From positions 992,001 through 1,056,000 of the forward strand of contig OX387605.1 of assembly GCA_947568835.1 (NCBI GenBank): 64,000 nucleotides of DNA, read 5' to 3'. Numbering within the stretch: position 1 is the first letter of the stretch; every line of letters begins with the position of its first letter. Position numbers and translations under genes: made by a program. Source of the stretch: Protonemura montana (taxonomy: Eukaryota > Arthropoda > Insecta > Plecoptera > Nemouridae). Of the stretch, positions 1-11,869 are shown piece after piece. Below the pieces are notes generated by a model that worked only from the letters and a program-made list of their open reading frames with translations, made no database searches and was not told where the DNA came from.

Positions 1-699
1 AACGGATAACTTTATGTTATGCATCTGCACAGAAAGACTGTATGGATCTGTTTGAGTGAGTATGACCATGTACTTGTACAGTACATGTCCATAATTTAAT
101 TTTAATACGTTCCTAGTGCCTACTTGTGTCTAAATCTAGTCTAAATCTAGCTGGCCTAGATTTAGTTCTGTCCAATACAATCTTGCAATAACAAGATCAC
201 AGCAGAAAAATAAAATCAAGCCAGCAAAAAGCAAAAAAATATCCACTCTGGTATCTACCTACATTGACACTTGCACCATCCATAATTTTACATTCATTTT
301 TACAAATCACGAACAGAAAATGTTCCCTACCTATCTTGTTTGCAACATCCATTTGTAATTAGGATTAAACTTATATAAAAGTCTTAATTTGTGATGTAAT
401 TTTCATGTAATGGGTTATGTATGTCCCTCGTGTCCCTTGTGAATACACCTCGTATAGGAATTGCAAAAACTGGTCAAAAATAGCTGGAAATAGTTTTAAT
501 TTGTACATAATTTCTTAGCACAACCAAACATCATCAAATCTACGGTGATTCGATGGGGTTTCCATAATGAATTTTATCTCAAACAAGCTTGCAAGGAAAG
601 ATTTTGACAGTTTTAAAACGATGCCAAACCACAAAATTTTCTCGAAACTTACTTTTTGTCGTTATAAAGTCATTTTTTGGCTGCTTTATATGTTTTCAG
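1..699. other. AT-rich DNA without recognised features
   Basis: No convincing ORF, RNA gene or tandem repeat seen. Confidence 0.5.
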
Positions 700-935
700 T
701 AAGATCTGGTAGAGATTTAACAGGCAATTAATACGTTTTGCTCTGTAAGGAAGATTTCAAGAAATCATGGCTGGCAACCTTTTGACAGCTAATTTAATTT
801 GTTTTTGAATTGTCACCATGGCCACCTTGGAATTACAGAGTTTCCACAATGCAGTGACCTCCAGTCACATATGCGGCAAATTTCTATACAGAGAATGGGT
901 TTCAAAACATGAAAAGGCAAATCATATGAAAATTT
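700..935 (+). repeat. Dispersed repeat related to 21640-21830
   Basis: Both copies have tttcaagaaatcatg, tttgacagctaa, acagagtttccacaatgcag and gcggcaaattt in the same order, clearly diverged. Confidence 0.75.
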
Positions 936-942
936 ACAGCTG

Positions 943-1003
943 AGACGCTCAGACGCTAAGACGCTAAGACGCTAAGACGCTCAGACGCTCAGACGCTAAG
1001 ACG
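943..1003 (+). repeat. 10-bp minisatellite (agacgctaag)
   Basis: About six tandem 10-bp units alternating agacgctaag and agacgctcag. Confidence 0.9.
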
Positions 1004-1534
1004 GCTGGAAATGGTTTTAATTTGCACATTTTATTGTGGGCACGACTTTATGTGTTATTTATACGAAGATTCGATCGATTTCAACAGATGCTGTCATTTA
1101 AAACAGACTGGCAGGGAAATATTCTTACACGTTTCAAACATGAACTTACAATTTCATGGATATAAACTTACTTTGGTCAAGATCAAGTCTCTTGGTGTGT
1201 GATTTACATGTTTTTCATAATAATTAGCAGAAATTTGACTAGTTTTTAATTAGTTTTGCACTCTTTAACAGATTTTTGACAGCTCTATTTTGACTTCATT
1301 TCTTTTTCAATTCATCATCTTGCCATGAAACCACTTGCCGTGATGCGGTGACCATGGAAGTGACTCGGGTGGAAAATCGGTGACCTTCTTTGGACTCATT
1401 TCTACTTTATAGCATTAGGTTTATAGCATTCGTAGCATTAGGTACCAAGTTAGAGGAAATTTTAAACTGGCTTTTTTAATTGCGAAGTAAAAATGACTAA
1501 TTTCCCGATGTCTACTTTGTCCGACGCACTGATT

Positions 1535-1775
1535 TGACATCTGGTCATGCGGCACTGGTCTAATGGCGTCGGTGAATGAGTGGATGATGATGACCCTAAC
1601 CTAGCCTAGAAGGTAGGAGGGGAAACCCGGTGCCGGCACGTAGCCTACTCCTGTCGAAGACCAAGGGGACTACCGGCTTAACATCCCTTCCGAAGGACGG
1701 TACAACGCGAACAACAGGATTCCTCCACAAATCCTTGCTGTCGAGAGGTTGATAAGCAAGGCGAGTGAAGTTGCT
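1535..1775 (-). mobile_element. SINE body (5S-headed family), reverse orientation
   Basis: It shares the tract cctagcctagaaggtaggag through the 'cgaacaacaggattcc' region with copies at 16515-16740, 29040-29330 and 44700-44920. It is contiguous with the 91-bp head array at 1776. Confidence 0.85.
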
Positions 1776-2615
1776 GTCCTAACTTTCATCCCTCCAACCT
1801 CTCTCCCGAACAGAACTGGTCATGTGTATGATGGTCACCCTTCCAATACCTGACCCAGCGCAGTGTTGCTTAACTTTCATCCCTCCAACCTCTCTCCCGA
1901 ACAGAACTGGTCATGTGTATGATGGTCACCCATCCAATACCTGACCCAGCGCAGTGTTGCTTAACTTTCATCCCTCCAACCTCTCTCCCGAACAGAACTG
2001 GTCATGTGTATGATGGTCGCCCATCCAATACCTGACCCAGCGCAGTGTTGCTTAACTTTCATCCCTCCAACCTCTCTCCCGAACAGAACTGGTCATGTGT
2101 ATGATGGTCACCCATCCAATACCTGACCCAGCGCAGTGTTGCTTAACTTTCATCCCTCCAACCTCTCTCCCGAACAGGAATGGTCATGTGTATGATGGTC
2201 ACCCATCCAATACCTGACCCAGCGCAGTGTTGCTTAACTTTCATCCCTCCAACCTCTCTCTTAAACAGAACTGATCATGTGTATGATGGTCACCCATCCG
2301 ATACCTGACCCAGCGCAGTGTTGCTTAACTTTCATCCCTCCAACCTCTCTCCCGAACAGAACTGGTCATGTGTATGATGGTCAACCATCCAATACCTGAC
2401 CCAGCGCAGTGTTGCTTAACTTTCATCCCTCCAACCTCTCTCCCGAACAGAACTGGTCATGTGTATGATGGTCACCCATCCAACACCTGATCCAGCACAG
2501 TGTTGCTTAACTTTCATCCCTCCAACCTCTCTCCCGAACAGAACTGGTCATGTGTATGATGGTCACCCATCCAATACCTGACTCAGCGCAGTGTTGCTTA
2601 ATTTTCATTTCTCCA
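1776..2615 (-). repeat. 91-bp array derived from a 5S-rRNA-like SINE head
   Basis: About nine 91-bp units in reverse orientation. Read on the minus strand each contains agttaagcaacactgcgctg followed by ggtattggatgggtgacc, resembling the internal A box and C box of 5S rRNA. Confidence 0.9.
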
Positions 2616-2639
2616 ACTCTAAACAATTGAGATTTTTTT

Positions 2640-3500
2640 TTTTTTTTTGCTTTTTTATGGATTTCTTTTTCGAAAACCTGTGGGACGCCAGCAATCATAT
2701 TTGGCGTCTCGAACACATCCAGCAAAGTTTTCTAAATATTCGTATGATAAAATAGAGATTTGTACAAATAACGATGTCATTATTGTATCTCAGAAGCCCG
2801 TATGGCCACTTTATTTAAATTTGCTCATTACTTTAGCTTGGACTGACCGCAGAAAATACAGAAAGAAACGCACTTTTTTTATATTATTATCAGAGTGACA
2901 TTTATTTTGTGAGCTCTTTTGCTGTGAGGAAGTTCATACAACCGCTCCTTGTCACTTCCTTGTCACTTCCTTGCCACTTCCTCGAGGAAGCGTCCTCGTC
3001 TTGTCACGAACAGTCACGCTTCAGGTTGGTTCATTCACGGCACGTTCGTCACGTGACTAATTGACCGGAAGCTCAAAACAACAAACCTCGAAGTAAGCAA
3101 CGATAACTCAAAACAATAAACAAAACTGTACCAACAAATGCAATATTTACAACAAGTTGCTTGCATTGTAAGCGATATTACCAGTGAGCTGTTGAACATA
3201 GGCCCTGCACGGCAATACCCCCTTTAAACAACAAGCATTAACACTCCTTTCAGCGAATATACTATTTGTATTTAAATCTGAAGATTACTTTCGCGGAGGT
3301 GTTTCAAAGCAAGTGACTGCAGTGTTAGGTCGCTCACGTTTTGAGTTGGGTAAGTGCCTTTTAGTGTCAATACCGATCATATGTGTTAAATGGTACATTT
3401 AAGCGTTAATGAGCATTTACGCTTAGAAATTAATTTTTCACCATAGACTTTAAACTGTAGTATGAATTGAAATTGATCTATTTAAAAGAATTATCTGAAA
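2640..3500. other. Intergenic DNA upstream of the B4GALT-like gene
   Basis: Contains a T run at 2631-2648 and a short imperfect repeat of cttgtcacttc near 2948-2985. Otherwise unremarkable. Confidence 0.5.
3301..3349 (+). other. Possible upstream non-coding exon end for the B4GALT-like gene
   Basis: A strong donor consensus, ttgg|gtaagt, lies after 3349. Because coding exon 1 begins with an acceptor, some 5' exon must exist upstream; this is the best donor I noticed, but nothing else supports it. Confidence 0.2.
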
Positions 3501-3631
3501 ATGTAGATTTGCAATTAATTATCTAAGATTTGTGGCTTTTCGCGCGGCGCGATCTGCGAGCTGAGTACGATTCTCTTGTAGAGTACTGTCTTTCCCTGCG
3601 GCCGCTCCGTTGGCCAAAGTCACCAAAAGTC

Positions 3632-3890
3632 TATCCCCTCCCTGCCCTATCCCCTCCCTGCCCTATCCCCTCTCTGCCCTATCCCCTCCCTGCCCTATCA
3701 CCTCCCTGCCCTATCCCCTCCCTGCCCTATCACCTCCCTGTCCTATCCCCTCCCTGCCCTATCACCTCCCTGTCCTATCACCTCCCTGCCCTATCACCTC
3801 CCTGTCCTATCCCCTCCCTGCCCTATCCCCTCCCTGCCCTATCACCTCCCTGCCCTACCCCCTCCCTGCCCTATCCCCTATCCGCTCAGA
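3632..3890 (+). repeat. 16-bp minisatellite (cccctccctgccctat)
   Basis: About 16 pyrimidine-rich units upstream of the B4GALT-like gene. They create long Pro/Ser-rich ORFs that are not genes. Confidence 0.93.
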
Positions 3891-3899
3891 GCGGCACTG

Positions 3900-4800
3900 C
3901 ACGAAAATATGCAACATGCTAATTACATACCTGCGGTAATTCACTTACCGTGGCTAAACGAATAATCTTATCATAAAGCCAAATTATTTCAACACAGAGG
4001 AAGAATGGAGGACTTTACTCAAATTATTTGAATTTTATCTGATGAGAGGTTTGTCCAGGTGCTAGGGGTTGAAAAAGCACTACGGGTTATTTCTTATGGG
4101 AGTTTGTATTCTAAGCACCCAAGCTGAAAAACACGGACTTTGGCAATTTCTACACGGACGGCCGTGGACACGCGAGATATTTTTTATAATCCAAATGTCA
4201 TAATTAAATCTTCCAAATCGATAATAAAAATTAATTTTGAAGGGTAAATGCCGCTTTCAGATTTGCGTTAAGATTTGCACACAATTCAAACTAATCGCGT
4301 GCCAACACGTGTTATCTGACTGCCATTGAATGTCTGTTTTTATTTTTAAAAGTAATTCATTATCAAATCAATTGACATAATTGAAGCTAGGCCAATTGAC
4401 ACGCCTTCTGATCGAGTAGATTAGCCGCTATCAGGAGGTACTGGCTCATATCGGTCTAACTGGTCCAGACAAAGTTTGTAGAACTAGTCTGTGACATACT
4501 TTGGAGCTAGGACCTCGGCGTTAGGACCTCGGAGTTAGTCTAGCACCCACCCAGGTTAGGTGCGTCCCGTGGCCGTGTGGGGCACCCACTGTTGACCACT
4601 CGAACTAATCTATGTAAGTCTACATGCATTACCACGAGCGAGATCGCGTTTATGTTGCCAATATTTAGACTTGACTTATCTTCATCCTTTTGTTACCTAC
4701 TTAAGATAGTGACTACTGCTATCCATGCCGGATTTCAGACACAAGGTCGCTTGCTTGTGCAATACGGACTGTCACTTGAAGGTAGCGTGGTTGTCTACTG
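3900..4800. other. Unassigned DNA upstream of the B4GALT-like gene
   Basis: Probably intronic or 5' flanking. No coding signal; short tandem ggacctcgg steps occur near 4509-4535. Confidence 0.45.
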
Positions 4801-4814
4801 CCCTGTCCCATCGA

Positions 4815-5640
4815 GCTCTGCCTAACGTGGACCCTGCCCCCATGTCCCATGTCTCAGCCTTGCCTGGACCCTGCCCCCATGTCCCATCGAGCCCTGCCTA
4901 ACGTGGACCCTGCCCCCATGTCCCATGTCTCAGCCTTGCCTGGACCCTGCCCCCATGTCCCATCGAGCCCTGCCTAACGTGGACCCTGCCCCCATGTCCC
5001 ATGTCTCGTGTCCCAGCCTTGCCTGGACCCTGCCCCCATGTCCCATGTCTCGTGTCCCAGCCTTGCCTGGACCCTGCCCCCATGTCCCAGCCTTGCCTGG
5101 ACCCTGCCCCCATGTCCCATGTCCCATGTCCCAGCCTTGCCTGGACCCTGCCCCCATGTCCCATGTCCCAGCCTTGCCTGGACCCTGCCCCCATATCCCA
5201 TGTCCCAGCCTTGCCTGGACCCTGCCCCCATGTCCCATGTCTCAGCCTTGCCTGGACCCTGCCCCCACGTCCCATGTCCCAGTCTTGCCTGGACCCTGCC
5301 CCCATGTCTCATGTCCCAGCCTTGCCTGGACCCTGCCCCCATGTCCCATGTCCCATGTCCCAGCCTTGCCTGGACCCTGCCCCCATGTCCCATGTCCTAG
5401 CCTTGCCTGGGACCCTGCCCCCATGTCCCATGTCCCGTGTCCCAGCCTTGCCTGGACCCTGCCCCATGTCCCATGTCTCGTGTCCCAGCCTTGCCTGGAC
5501 CCTGCCCCCATGTCCCATGTCCTAGCCTTGCCTGGACCCTGCCCCCAAGTCCCGTGTCCCAACCTTGCCTGGACCCTGCTCCCATGTCCCATGTCCCATG
5601 TCCCAGCCTTGCCTGGACCCTGCCCCCATGTCCCATCACG
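4815..5640 (+). repeat. GC-rich minisatellite directly 5' of B4GALT-like exon 1
   Basis: Units of roughly 36-45 bp built from cagccttgcctggaccctgc and a variable number of catgtcc steps. It ends about 30 bases before the acceptor at 5669 and makes frames open on both strands. Confidence 0.93.
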
Positions 5641-5669
5641 CCCTGTCTAACGTGTACTTTCACTTGCAG

Positions 5670-6054
5670 CTCTAGCGCGTGGCCGGACGTAGAGAGTTTG
5701 ATGACGCCAGCGCCGGGCCAGTCGTGGGTTGCCGCGAACTTCTTCAAGCTGCTCGTGGTGGCGGTGCTGGTCCTGGCCGCGTTGCAGTACACGTTCAGTA
5801 CGATCTACGAGAGCAAGCAGCTCGACGCGCTGTTCGGTCTGAATGTCAGCGTACATGACACGAGGCCGTCGCGTGCCCGCGCACGTGGCCTTATCTTCAA
5901 CGAGACGGTCGCTGAAATGCCGGCCTCGGTGTCAGCTAACAGTACCCTGGCGCCGCCTGGTATGCCTGGCAGCAACTTAACCAGCACGACTGTAGCGGTT
6001 GCTGGGCGACCGCTCTGTCCGCCAATACCTCCGGACCTTGAGGGGCCAATCAAG
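5670..6054 (+). CDS. B4GALT-like exon 1 (short 5'UTR plus cytoplasmic tail, anchor and stem)
   Basis: An acceptor (cacttgcag) ends at 5669, so a non-coding exon probably lies upstream. Coding begins at ATG 5701 and ends at the donor aag|gtgggt after 6054. Confidence 0.85.
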
Positions 6055-8916
6055 GTGGGTGGGCGGCTCACACGTGTCCATCAGCTCTTGTAGATCTTCC
6101 TATCACCAGGGCTTATTACACTACGCTAGAGCTTTAACTAATTCTATGTTATAACAAAAACTATTACAAATGGGTTTTCAATGCTAAGTAAAGAACAACT
6201 AAATTTCCCAACGTTTCGTAACTTGTACCTGTTACTTTAGGGTAAGAGCAGTCCTGGCAATTTTCCAATAACAAAAGAACCACACAAAATAGTAAGATAT
6301 ATAAAAATTAGCTAAGAATAAATCATGTAGACATGAGTCTCAAAACCATCATAATTCTATGTTCTCTGATGCTTCACTTTAGTAACAAATAGCGGTGAAG
6401 GATCAAGATCCAATCAACGCTGATTGCCCCGGAAAGAACCTAACGATCCACAAGTTGAATCTGAGACCACGATGTTGTTTGTTAACATTTCATCTTTATC
6501 ACTGATTCAAGGAATCAGTTTCTTCTCTCCAGTGACAATAGCAACAGCCAGTACAGTTTTACAGTTTTACTGTTAGAAACATTTTTTAAAACTATGTAAG
6601 GTCCAACACCCACTGGGAATATTTTGGGATCGTTTGGTTATTTTTCAGCATTTTGATCCGAAAGTTGTTGCTTTATTTTTACACCTTCATTGTTTACATC
6701 TTTGATTATAATTGATATAAATATCTCAGGTTACAGAACAATTATTTACAGAGAATTTTATTTTGCAATGAAACGCGCGTTTGAAACTCATCAAGTTCGG
6801 AACACGTTGCGTGTAAAACACTTGACATGTTGGGTGTTAGAGACAGCGGGCTAACTTTGGTGCAAACATAACCTCCAAGATATTTGTGTGCCACAGGTTC
6901 TCCGCACTGCACCACCAATGGCCGAGCTTGAGCGACAGTTCCCAATGCTGGAGCCGGGCGGCCGGTACCGTCCCTCCACTTGCCAGTCTCGGGACCGCGT
7001 GGCCGTGGTCGTCTCATACCGCGACCGAGAGCAGCACCTGCGCGTTTTCCTCACCAACCTGCACCCGTTGCTACAGCGACAGCAGCTTGACTACGGCATC
7101 TTCGTAGTGGAGCAGGCGGGCACGGGACCGTTCAACCGAGCCATGCTCATGAACGTCGGGTTCGTTGAGGCGCTCAAGCTCTACGACTTCGACTGCTTCG
7201 TGTTCCACGACGTTGACCTCCTGCCCGAGGACGATCGCAACCTCTACACGTGTCCCGAGCAGCCGAGACACATGTCCGTAGCCGTCAACGTTTTCCGATA
7301 CAAGCTGCCGTACGGAGACTTGTTCGGTGGCGTCAGCGCACTCACGAGATCTCAGTTCCAGGTACAGCAATATGCACAAGCATAGCACACAAGGATGTTA
7401 AAACTTGGTTATCATATGGGACTGCACACAGTTGACATGGGAATAAGCACAAGCATAGCACACAAGGATCTTAAAACTTGGTTATCATATGGGACTGCAC
7501 ACAATTGACATAGCGATAAGCACAAGCATAGCACACAAGGATGTTAAAACTTGGTTATCATATGGGACTGCACACAATTGACATAGCAATAAGCACAAGC
7601 ATAGCACACAAGGATCTTAAAACTTGGTCATCATATGGGACTGCACACAATTGACATAGCAATAAGCACAAGCATAGCACACAAGGATATTTAAACTTGG
7701 TTATCATATGGGACTGCACACAATTGACATAGCAATAAGCACAAGCATAGCACACAAGGATCTTAAAACTTGGGTATCATATGGGACTGCACACAATTGA
7801 CATAGCAATAAGCACAAGCATAGCACACAAGGATCTTAAAACTTGGTTATCATATGGGACTGCACACAATTGACATAGCAATAAGCACAAGCATAGCACA
7901 CAAGGATCTTAAAACCTGGTTATCATATGGGACTGCACACAATTGACATAGCAATAAGCACAAGCATAGCACACAAGGATGTTAAAACTTGGTTATCATA
8001 TGGGACTGCACACAATTGACATAGCAATAAGCACAAGCATAGCACACAAGGATGTTAAAACTTGGTCATCATATGGGACTGCACACAATTGACATGGCAA
8101 TAAGCACAAGCATAGCACACAAGGATCTTAAAACTTGGTTATCATATGGGACTGCACACAATTGACATAGCAATAAGCACAAGCATAGCACACAAGGATG
8201 TTAAAACTTGGTTATCATATGGGACTGCACACAATTGACATAGCAATAAGCACAAGCATAGCACACAAGGATGTTAAAACTTGGTTATCATATGGGACTG
8301 CACACAATTGACATAGCAATAAGCACAAGCATAGCACACAAGGATGTTAAAACTTGGTTATCATATGGGACTGCACACAATTGACATAGCAATAAGCACA
8401 AGCATAGCACACAAGGATGTTAAAACTTGGTCATCATATGGGACTGCACACAATTGACATGGCAATAAGCACAAGCATAGCACACAAGGATCTTAAAACT
8501 TGGTTATCATATGGGACTGCACACAATTGACATAGCAATAAGCACAAGCATAGCACACAAGGATCTTAAAACTAGGTTATCACATGGAACTGCACACAAT
8601 TGACACGTTCTTTACGTTCCAGGCAGTCAACGGGTTCAGCAACATGTTCTGGGGCTGGGGCGGCGAAGACGACGACATGTCCAACCGGGTCAAGTACTTC
8701 GGGTTCCACATCTCACGCTACCCGGTCAACATCGCCCGGTACAAGATGCTGACGCACAAGAAGGAGAAGCCGAACCCCAAGCGCTACCAGTATCTCAACA
8801 CCGGGCAGAAGAGATTCCGTACCGACGGGCTCAACAGCTTGCGTTACACTCGCAAGGCTGTGACTTTGAATCACCTGTACACGCACCTGCTGGTCGAGTT
8901 GCAGGCGCCCAGCTGA
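5701..8916 (+). CDS. Beta-1,4-galactosyltransferase family enzyme (B4GALT/B4GALNACT-like), complete, 3 exons
   Basis: Coding exons join 5701-6054, 6897-7361 and 8623-8916 (about 370 aa), all junctions in phase 0 with GT-AG sites. The product looks like a type II Golgi enzyme that transfers a sugar from a UDP donor to terminal GlcNAc. Seen: a membrane anchor near residues 14-32, a stem with several N-x-S/T sites, the family motif CPPIPPDLEGPIK before the first junction, FNRA near 197, the metal-binding DVD at 223-225, GWGGEDDD at 284-291, a later MLTHKKE matching the metal-binding His region, and the ending LYTHLLVELQAPS. Length and motif order match the family. Residue 260, in LPYGDLFGG, is Leu where mammalian B4GALT1 has Tyr289; established work on that position links Ile/Leu to GalNAc transfer, so a LacdiNAc-forming enzyme is plausible. 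The ATG at 5701 gives the anchor at the usual place. Confidence 0.93.
6152..6352. repeat. Dispersed repeat of the 'tcccaacgtttcgtaac' family
   Basis: It shares actatt...gggttttcaatgctaagt and aaatttcccaacgtttcg with copies at 17.4, 25.9, 31.6, 38.7, 45.4, 45.9, 47.7 and 61.6 kb. It lies in B4GALT-like intron 1. Confidence 0.85.
6897..7361 (+). CDS. B4GALT-like exon 2 (catalytic core, DVD motif)
   Basis: The acceptor ccacag precedes 6897 and the donor cag|gtacag follows 7361. It is 155 codons in one open frame and encodes VAVVVSYRDREQHL, FNRAML, FHDVDLLPEDD and LPYGDLFGGVSAL. Confidence 0.93.
7366..8612 (+). repeat. 73-bp minisatellite filling B4GALT-like intron 2
   Basis: About 17 units (core ataagcacaagcatagcaca). 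The first copy begins at the splice donor and the last abuts the acceptor region of exon 3. Confidence 0.95.
8623..8916 (+). CDS. B4GALT-like exon 3 (GWGGEDDD motif to stop)
   Basis: The acceptor gttccag precedes 8623 and the stop TGA is at 8914-8916. It encodes GWGGEDDD and SDGLNSLTY-like TDGLNSLRY, the conserved C-terminal half of the family fold. Confidence 0.93.
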   Translation, partial: AVNGFSNMFWGWGGEDDDMSNRVKYFGFHISRYPVNIARYKMLTHKKEKPNPKRYQYLNTGQKRFRTDGLNSLRYTRKAVTLNHLYTHLLVELQAPS

Positions 8917-8924
8917 TGGAGTGC

Positions 8925-9430
8925 CCTTGCCAAGTTCTGGCAGCTGCCAGGCTAGGCAATAATACCTTGCCAAGTTCTGGCAGCTGCCAGGCTAGGCAAT
9001 AATACCTTGCCAAGTTCTGGCAGCTGCCAGGCTAGGCACTGATACCTTGCCAAGTTCTGGTAGCTGCCAGGCTAGGCACTGATACCTTGCCTCCAGGCTA
9101 GGCAATAATACCTTGCCTCCAGGCTAGGCAATAATACTCTTGCCAAGTTCTGGCAGCTGTCAGGCTAGGCAATGATACCTTGCCTCCAGGCTAGGCAATA
9201 ATACCTTGCCTCCAGGCTAGGCAATAATACTCTTGCTAAGTTCTGGCAGCTGCCAGGCTAGGCAATAATACCCTTGCTAAGTTCTGGCAGCTGCCAGGCT
9301 AGGCAATAATACCTTGCCAAGTTCTGGCAGCTGCCAGAACTTTGCTATGATACCTTGTCTCTATGCTAGGCAATAATCCCCTTGCCTCCAGGCTAGGCAA
9401 TGATCCCACTCTATGCTAGGCAATGATCCC
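8925..9430 (+). repeat. Minisatellite in the presumed 3'UTR of the B4GALT-like gene
   Basis: Units of about 45 bp (core ttctggcagctgccaggcta then ggcaataatac) with shorter 23-bp variants start within ten bases of the stop codon. Confidence 0.9.
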
Positions 9431-10920
9431 TTTAATTCATAGGCCTTGTGAAAAGATAAAAGGATTAACATTGGAGTAAACAAGGCTAGAACGAAGGAAC
9501 AATCCCGTTCCAAGAAAGAAAATTGAGAAATTTGGAGAATTTGGAAGATGGTTTGTTGTCGTTATCTTCAATGTTTGCTAAGCTGCATTCCCTCTGTCTT
9601 TCCGTCTTTACCACAATGAATATCCAGCCTCGTTGCACTCTATTTTCATTGGAGGGTTGAACGAAACGGTGCAAATCGTGGGACTGATGACGAAAGAAGC
9701 TGGAAAAGCCGAGCAGAATCCAGTGACTTTGAGTCTGTCGAAGTGGCTCTCTGCAGCCGCCGGGCTCCAATGAGATGGAAGATGAAATAGTTTGGTTTGT
9801 CATGGCAACCGTGTGGTCTTGCTCTCGGTATTTTACTAATTTATTTTGCTCTCGCCCGTAGAACGCCTGCTTGGCTCGATGCAGGCGCTACGTTTGCGTA
9901 TTTCTTGACAAATAATGCTCAAACCTGTAGACGCCTGCCTACCTCTCATCGTGCGACCATCTGTCGTCGTGATTTTGATATTGATATTAAAGTTTGGGCT
10001 CAGAAACTCCTAAACGTGGATCGGTGGTGGTGAGACCGTGAACCAAACGAAATACTGGCTCGGACCAAAATAGTTCTTAAAATGACAGTCGTACTAATTT
10101 ATTATTTTAGCTGCTGTTTAAAACATGTGGAGAAAGTGCGGTTTTTCAGGCGTTAATGGAGCTTGTGTTTTGCCCGATTTAAAACGTAGAGCGTCTTGGA
10201 ATTAGGGAGTTGGGCGAATGAACGTTGGGACTTGCCGCTCGTTGTAAGCCGATTGTTTGGGCTTCACGAAGGTTAGAATCGGTGCGTTATACTAAAATTT
10301 CGACCGAGTGTTTAGAAATCGATGCTGGAAAGTGTTTGCGATCGGTGGGATTCGTCAAGGTGATAGTAAGGTATCGTTTCGAGACGTTGTTTTGTTAGAA
10401 TTGGTAGTTACTGGTACCAATTATAAACTAAACCAGAGTGTCAAATCTTGTCAAATGAGTGTAGTAGTTACCAATGTCAGTAGCTGGTATTACTGCGCTA
10501 TTTTTCTTGTATTGTGGTGTCTGCTAGGATTTATTAGTTTCGTATGTCGTCCTTAGTCTAGCCGGTGATTAATCATTTCCGAACCCAGAGCCAGGTAAGA
10601 TAGAGTCGGATTCCTAAACGTTGTATTTTGGCTGCAGCCGATCAGAAAATGTTCCATGATTCCTGTTCAGATTGCAAGATTTCTGATGAAGGCGGCAACT
10701 GCATCTGACAGAAATAGTACTTAGCTTAGAATTATACTTAACCTATCAGCTGATTACTAGAGAAGTATACACATTGTAAATAAAGTATTTAAATATTATT
10801 ACCGTGCCTGTAATCCCACCGATGGGGAAGTCCATCCTTGTTTTCCTAACATGAAAGCATGTTGTCCTAAATCTCCACCGGCTCTTATAATGACAAAAGT
10901 AGGTGTATATTTGCGCGTCT
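9431..10920. other. Intergenic DNA between B4GALT-like gene and the 45-bp array
   Basis: Mixed composition with some CpG. Short ORFs do not resemble proteins. A possible donor, ccag|gtaaga, sits near 10593; a non-coding 5' exon of SPEF2 cannot be excluded. Confidence 0.4.
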
Positions 10921-11866
10921 TTCCATATCAAGTGCCCGTCACTCAAAACCTTCACTATCAGGTCATTCCATATCAAGTGCCCGTCGCTCAAAACCTTCAC
11001 TATCAGGTCATTCCATATCAAGTGCCCGTCACTCAAAACCTTCACTATCAGGTCATTCCATATCAAGTGCCCGTCGCTCAAAACCTTCACTATCAGGTCA
11101 TTCCATATCAAGTGCCTGTCACTCAAAACCTTCACTATCAGGTCATTCCATATCAAGTGCCCGTCACTCAAAACCTTCACTATCAGGTCATTCCATATCA
11201 AGTGCCCGTCACTCAAAACCTTCACTATCAGGTCATTCCATATCAAGTGCCCGTCACTCAAAACCTTCACTATCAGGTCATTCCATATCAAGTGCCCGTC
11301 ACTCAAAACCTTTACTATCAGGTCATTCCATATCAAGTGCCCGTCACTCAAAACCTTCACTATCAGGTCATTCCATATCAAGTGCCCGTCACTCAAAACC
11401 TTCACCATCAGGTCATTCCATATCAAGTGCCTGTCACTCAAAACCTTCACTATCAGGTCATTCCATATCAAGTGCTCGTCACTCAAAACCTTCACTATCA
11501 GGTCATTCCATATCAAGTGCCCGTCACTTAAAACCTTCACTATCAGGTCATTCCATATCAAGTGCCCGTCACTCAAAACCTTCACCATCAGGTCATTCCA
11601 TATCAAGTGCCTGTCACTCAAAACCTTCACTATCAGGTCATTCCATATCAAGTGCTCGTCACTCAAAACCTTCACTATCAGGTCATTCCATATCAAGTGC
11701 CCGTCACTCAAAACCTTCACTATCAGGTCATTCCATATCAAGTGCCCGTCACTCAAAACCTTCACTATCAGGTCATTCCATTTCAAGTGCCCGTCACTCA
11801 AAACCTTCACTACCAGGTCATTCCATATCAAGTGCCTGTCACTCAAAACCTTTACTATCTCAGAAT
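10921..11866 (+). repeat. 45-bp minisatellite between B4GALT-like gene and SPEF2
   Basis: 21 near-identical units (core ttccatatcaagtgcccgtc). Because 45 is a multiple of three, long frames stay open on both strands; codon patterns give no sign of selection. Confidence 0.95.
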
Positions 11867-11869
11867 TTT

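Noticed and set aside
3530-3939. Pro-rich ORFs
   Set aside because: They come from the 16-bp pyrimidine repeat.
4898-5656. Long Pro/Cys-rich and Gly-rich ORFs on both strands
   Set aside because: They are readings of the GC-rich minisatellite in front of the B4GALT-like gene.
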